Source: Synchiropus splendidus (taxonomy: Eukaryota; Chordata; Actinopteri; Syngnathiformes; Callionymidae). From it: DNA of 64,000 nucleotides. Below are positions 63,411-64,000 of this stretch, piece by piece; positions within the stretch are counted from its first letter, which is position 1, and the number at the start of each line of letters is the position of its first letter. The position numbers and the translations under genes are program-made. The notes below the pieces were generated by a model. The model searched no databases and was not told where the DNA came from. It saw only the letters and a list, made by a program, of their open reading frames with translations. Location: positions 15,885,001 to 15,949,000 of the forward strand of contig NC_071351.1 in NCBI RefSeq assembly GCF_027744825.2, written 5' to 3'.

Positions 63411-63422
63411 AAAACGCGTTTT
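63411..63422. repeat. AAAACGCGTTTT palindrome with MluI site (representative copy)
   Basis: This is a perfect 12-bp dyad with two overlapping CpGs and A4/T4 flanks, present in a large share of the monomers. Subfamilies reading AAAATGCGTT, AAAGGCGTTT or AAAGCGTTTT have lost it. Confidence 0.75.
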
Positions 63423-64000
63423 CTGCATTGAGCCATAACTTTGCAAGGAAGCTTCAGAACATGAAATGTTCACCTCCCACGATAGCAGAAAGGGTCTTTC
63501 GAGCAGTTGCACATCAAATCTAAGCAGTCTCAAGTGTTTTTCGAAAGTTATCAACATTTTTTTGGTTTGGCGTTCCAGAATTGACCTTATCTCAGGCTGA
63601 AAACGCGTTGTCTGCATTGTGCCATAACTTTGCATGGAAGCTTCAGAACTTGAAATGTTCACCTCCCACTATAGCAGAAAGGGTCTTTCGAGCAGTTGCA
63701 CATCAAATCTAAGTTGTCTGAAGTGTTTTTCGAAAGTTATCAACATTTTTTTGTTTTGGCGTTCCAGAATCGACCTTATCTCAGGCTGAAAAGCGTTGTC
63801 TGCGTTGTGCAATAACTTTGCATGGAAGCTTCAGAACATGAAATTTTAACCTCCCACTATAGCAGAAAGGGTCTTTCTAGTAGTTGCACATCAAATCTAA
63901 GCTGTCTGATGTGTTTTTCCAAAGTTATCAACATTTTTATGTTTGGCGTTCCGGAATCGACCTTATCTCAGGCTGAAAACGCGTTTTCTGAATTGTGCCA

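Larger units (their letters stand above)
63355..63443. repeat. Inverted repeat inside the monomer (representative copy)
   Basis: CAAAGTTAT (63,355-63,363) and its exact reverse complement ATAACTTTG (63,435-63,443) sit 71 bases apart. Both arms are kept in most monomers. Where the left arm reads CAAAGTTATG, the pairing extends to 10 bp with CATAACTTTG. All five consensus CpGs of the monomer lie between the arms. Any cruciform or hairpin role is inference. Confidence 0.7.
63261..63448 (+). repeat. Representative 188-bp monomer
   Basis: This copy is close to the consensus I built by eye and serves as the coordinate reference, with AAGCTT as positions 1-6. The consensus has 76 G or C out of 188. 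In order it carries an A/T tract at 16-22, a CCTCCCACTATAGCAG segment near 25-40, T5 runs at 89-93 and 109-113, the CpG-bearing segment at 122-158, and GCCATAACTTTGC near 172-185. The copy differs from consensus at a few sites, among them CCCACC in place of TCGACC, CAAG in place of CAGG, and CAAGG at its end. Confidence 0.9.
31749..64000. repeat. 188-bp HindIII satellite array, right block (about 172 monomers)
   Basis: This is the same monomer in the same orientation and phase as the left block. The monomer broken by the inserted element resumes at its position 48, and the next junction falls exactly on schedule at 31,890. The subfamily mix differs: CTCGTCCCACGATAGC, GGAAACGACC, CTCAAGCTG, TTTTCGGCATTG and GAAAGGGCG variants are common here and rare or absent on the left. 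Much of 39-62 kb is two copies of one large unit. The sequence ends in mid-monomer, so the array continues to the right. No gene-like sequence interrupts it. Confidence 0.97.
62204..64000. repeat. Non-multimeric satellite tail
   Basis: These are about nine and a half ordinary monomers without clear higher-order order. Two neighbouring monomers near 63,545 and 63,735 share TTCGAGCAGTTGC and a lengthened T-run (CATTTTTTTGGTTTGG and CATTTTTTTGTTTTGG), which suggests a local single-monomer duplication. The window ends in mid-monomer. Confidence 0.7.

Noticed and set aside
2727..63662. Recurring 61-96-codon frames on the - strand (for example containing FRQLRFDVQLLERPFL)
   Set aside because: They are the reverse complement of the same monomer segment, present only where a stop is lost by chance. 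They are not a protein family I recognise.
1..64000. CRISPR array
   Set aside because: The repeat fills the whole 188-bp period with no unique spacers, and the unit is far too long.
1..64000. CENP-B box in the monomer
   Set aside because: I looked for the core TTCG....A..CGGG pattern on both strands of the consensus and main subfamilies and found none. TTTCGGAACCC only matches its start.
1..64000. DnaA-box-like TTATCAACA in every monomer as a bacterial origin
   Set aside because: It resembles TTATCCACA by chance. The context is a eukaryotic satellite with an LTR, and there are no replication genes.

Overview
This window is one continuous block of eukaryotic satellite DNA. About 337 head-to-tail copies of a 188-bp monomer run from the first base to the last, so the array continues past both ends. 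A single transposon remnant of about 0.7 kb (31,032-31,748) interrupts it. I see no protein-coding gene, RNA gene, operon, CRISPR array or bacterial feature. The many short open frames on both strands are the same few frames of the repeat recurring every 188 bp and are not annotated as genes.

The monomer is about 40% GC and carries a HindIII site (AAGCTT), which is used here as position 1. It has A/T tracts, a cluster of five CpGs at positions 122-158, a 12-bp palindrome centred on an MluI site, a palindrome centred on TCCGGA in many copies, and a 9-bp inverted repeat (95-103 and 175-183) that encloses the CpG cluster. The monomers fall into recognisable subfamilies, and many diagnostic differences look like CpG to TpG/CpA changes.

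Layout. 1-31,031: left block of diverged, mixed subfamilies with local multimeric (higher-order) repeats: 9-mer at about 5.1-8.4 kb, 5-mer and 3-mer at 7.7-9.7 kb, 12-mer at about 10.5-13.8 kb, 6-mer/5-mer at 15.8-17.7 kb, 4-mer at 19.2-22.8 kb, 7-mer at 23.7-25.6 kb, 6-mer at 26.4-28.7 kb. 31,032-31,748: insertion with LTR-like ends, a 5-bp target duplication and a poly(A) signal, best read as a solo LTR. 31,749-39,101: right block with a different subfamily mix and a small patch of left-type monomers near 36.6-37.2 kb. 39,102-49,806 and 49,807-62,203: two nearly identical tandem copies of a very large unit of about 57 monomers. The second copy contains an extra 10-monomer (1,880-bp) duplication and lacks one monomer. 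62,204-64,000: ordinary single monomers.

The organism is an animal or other complex eukaryote. The LTR, with its CACTTGGGTCC segment near the 3' end, reminds me of fish Gypsy-type LTRs, so a teleost is my best guess, held with low to moderate confidence. The architecture fits a centromeric or pericentromeric satellite that evolves by unequal crossing-over, but sequence alone cannot show centromere function.
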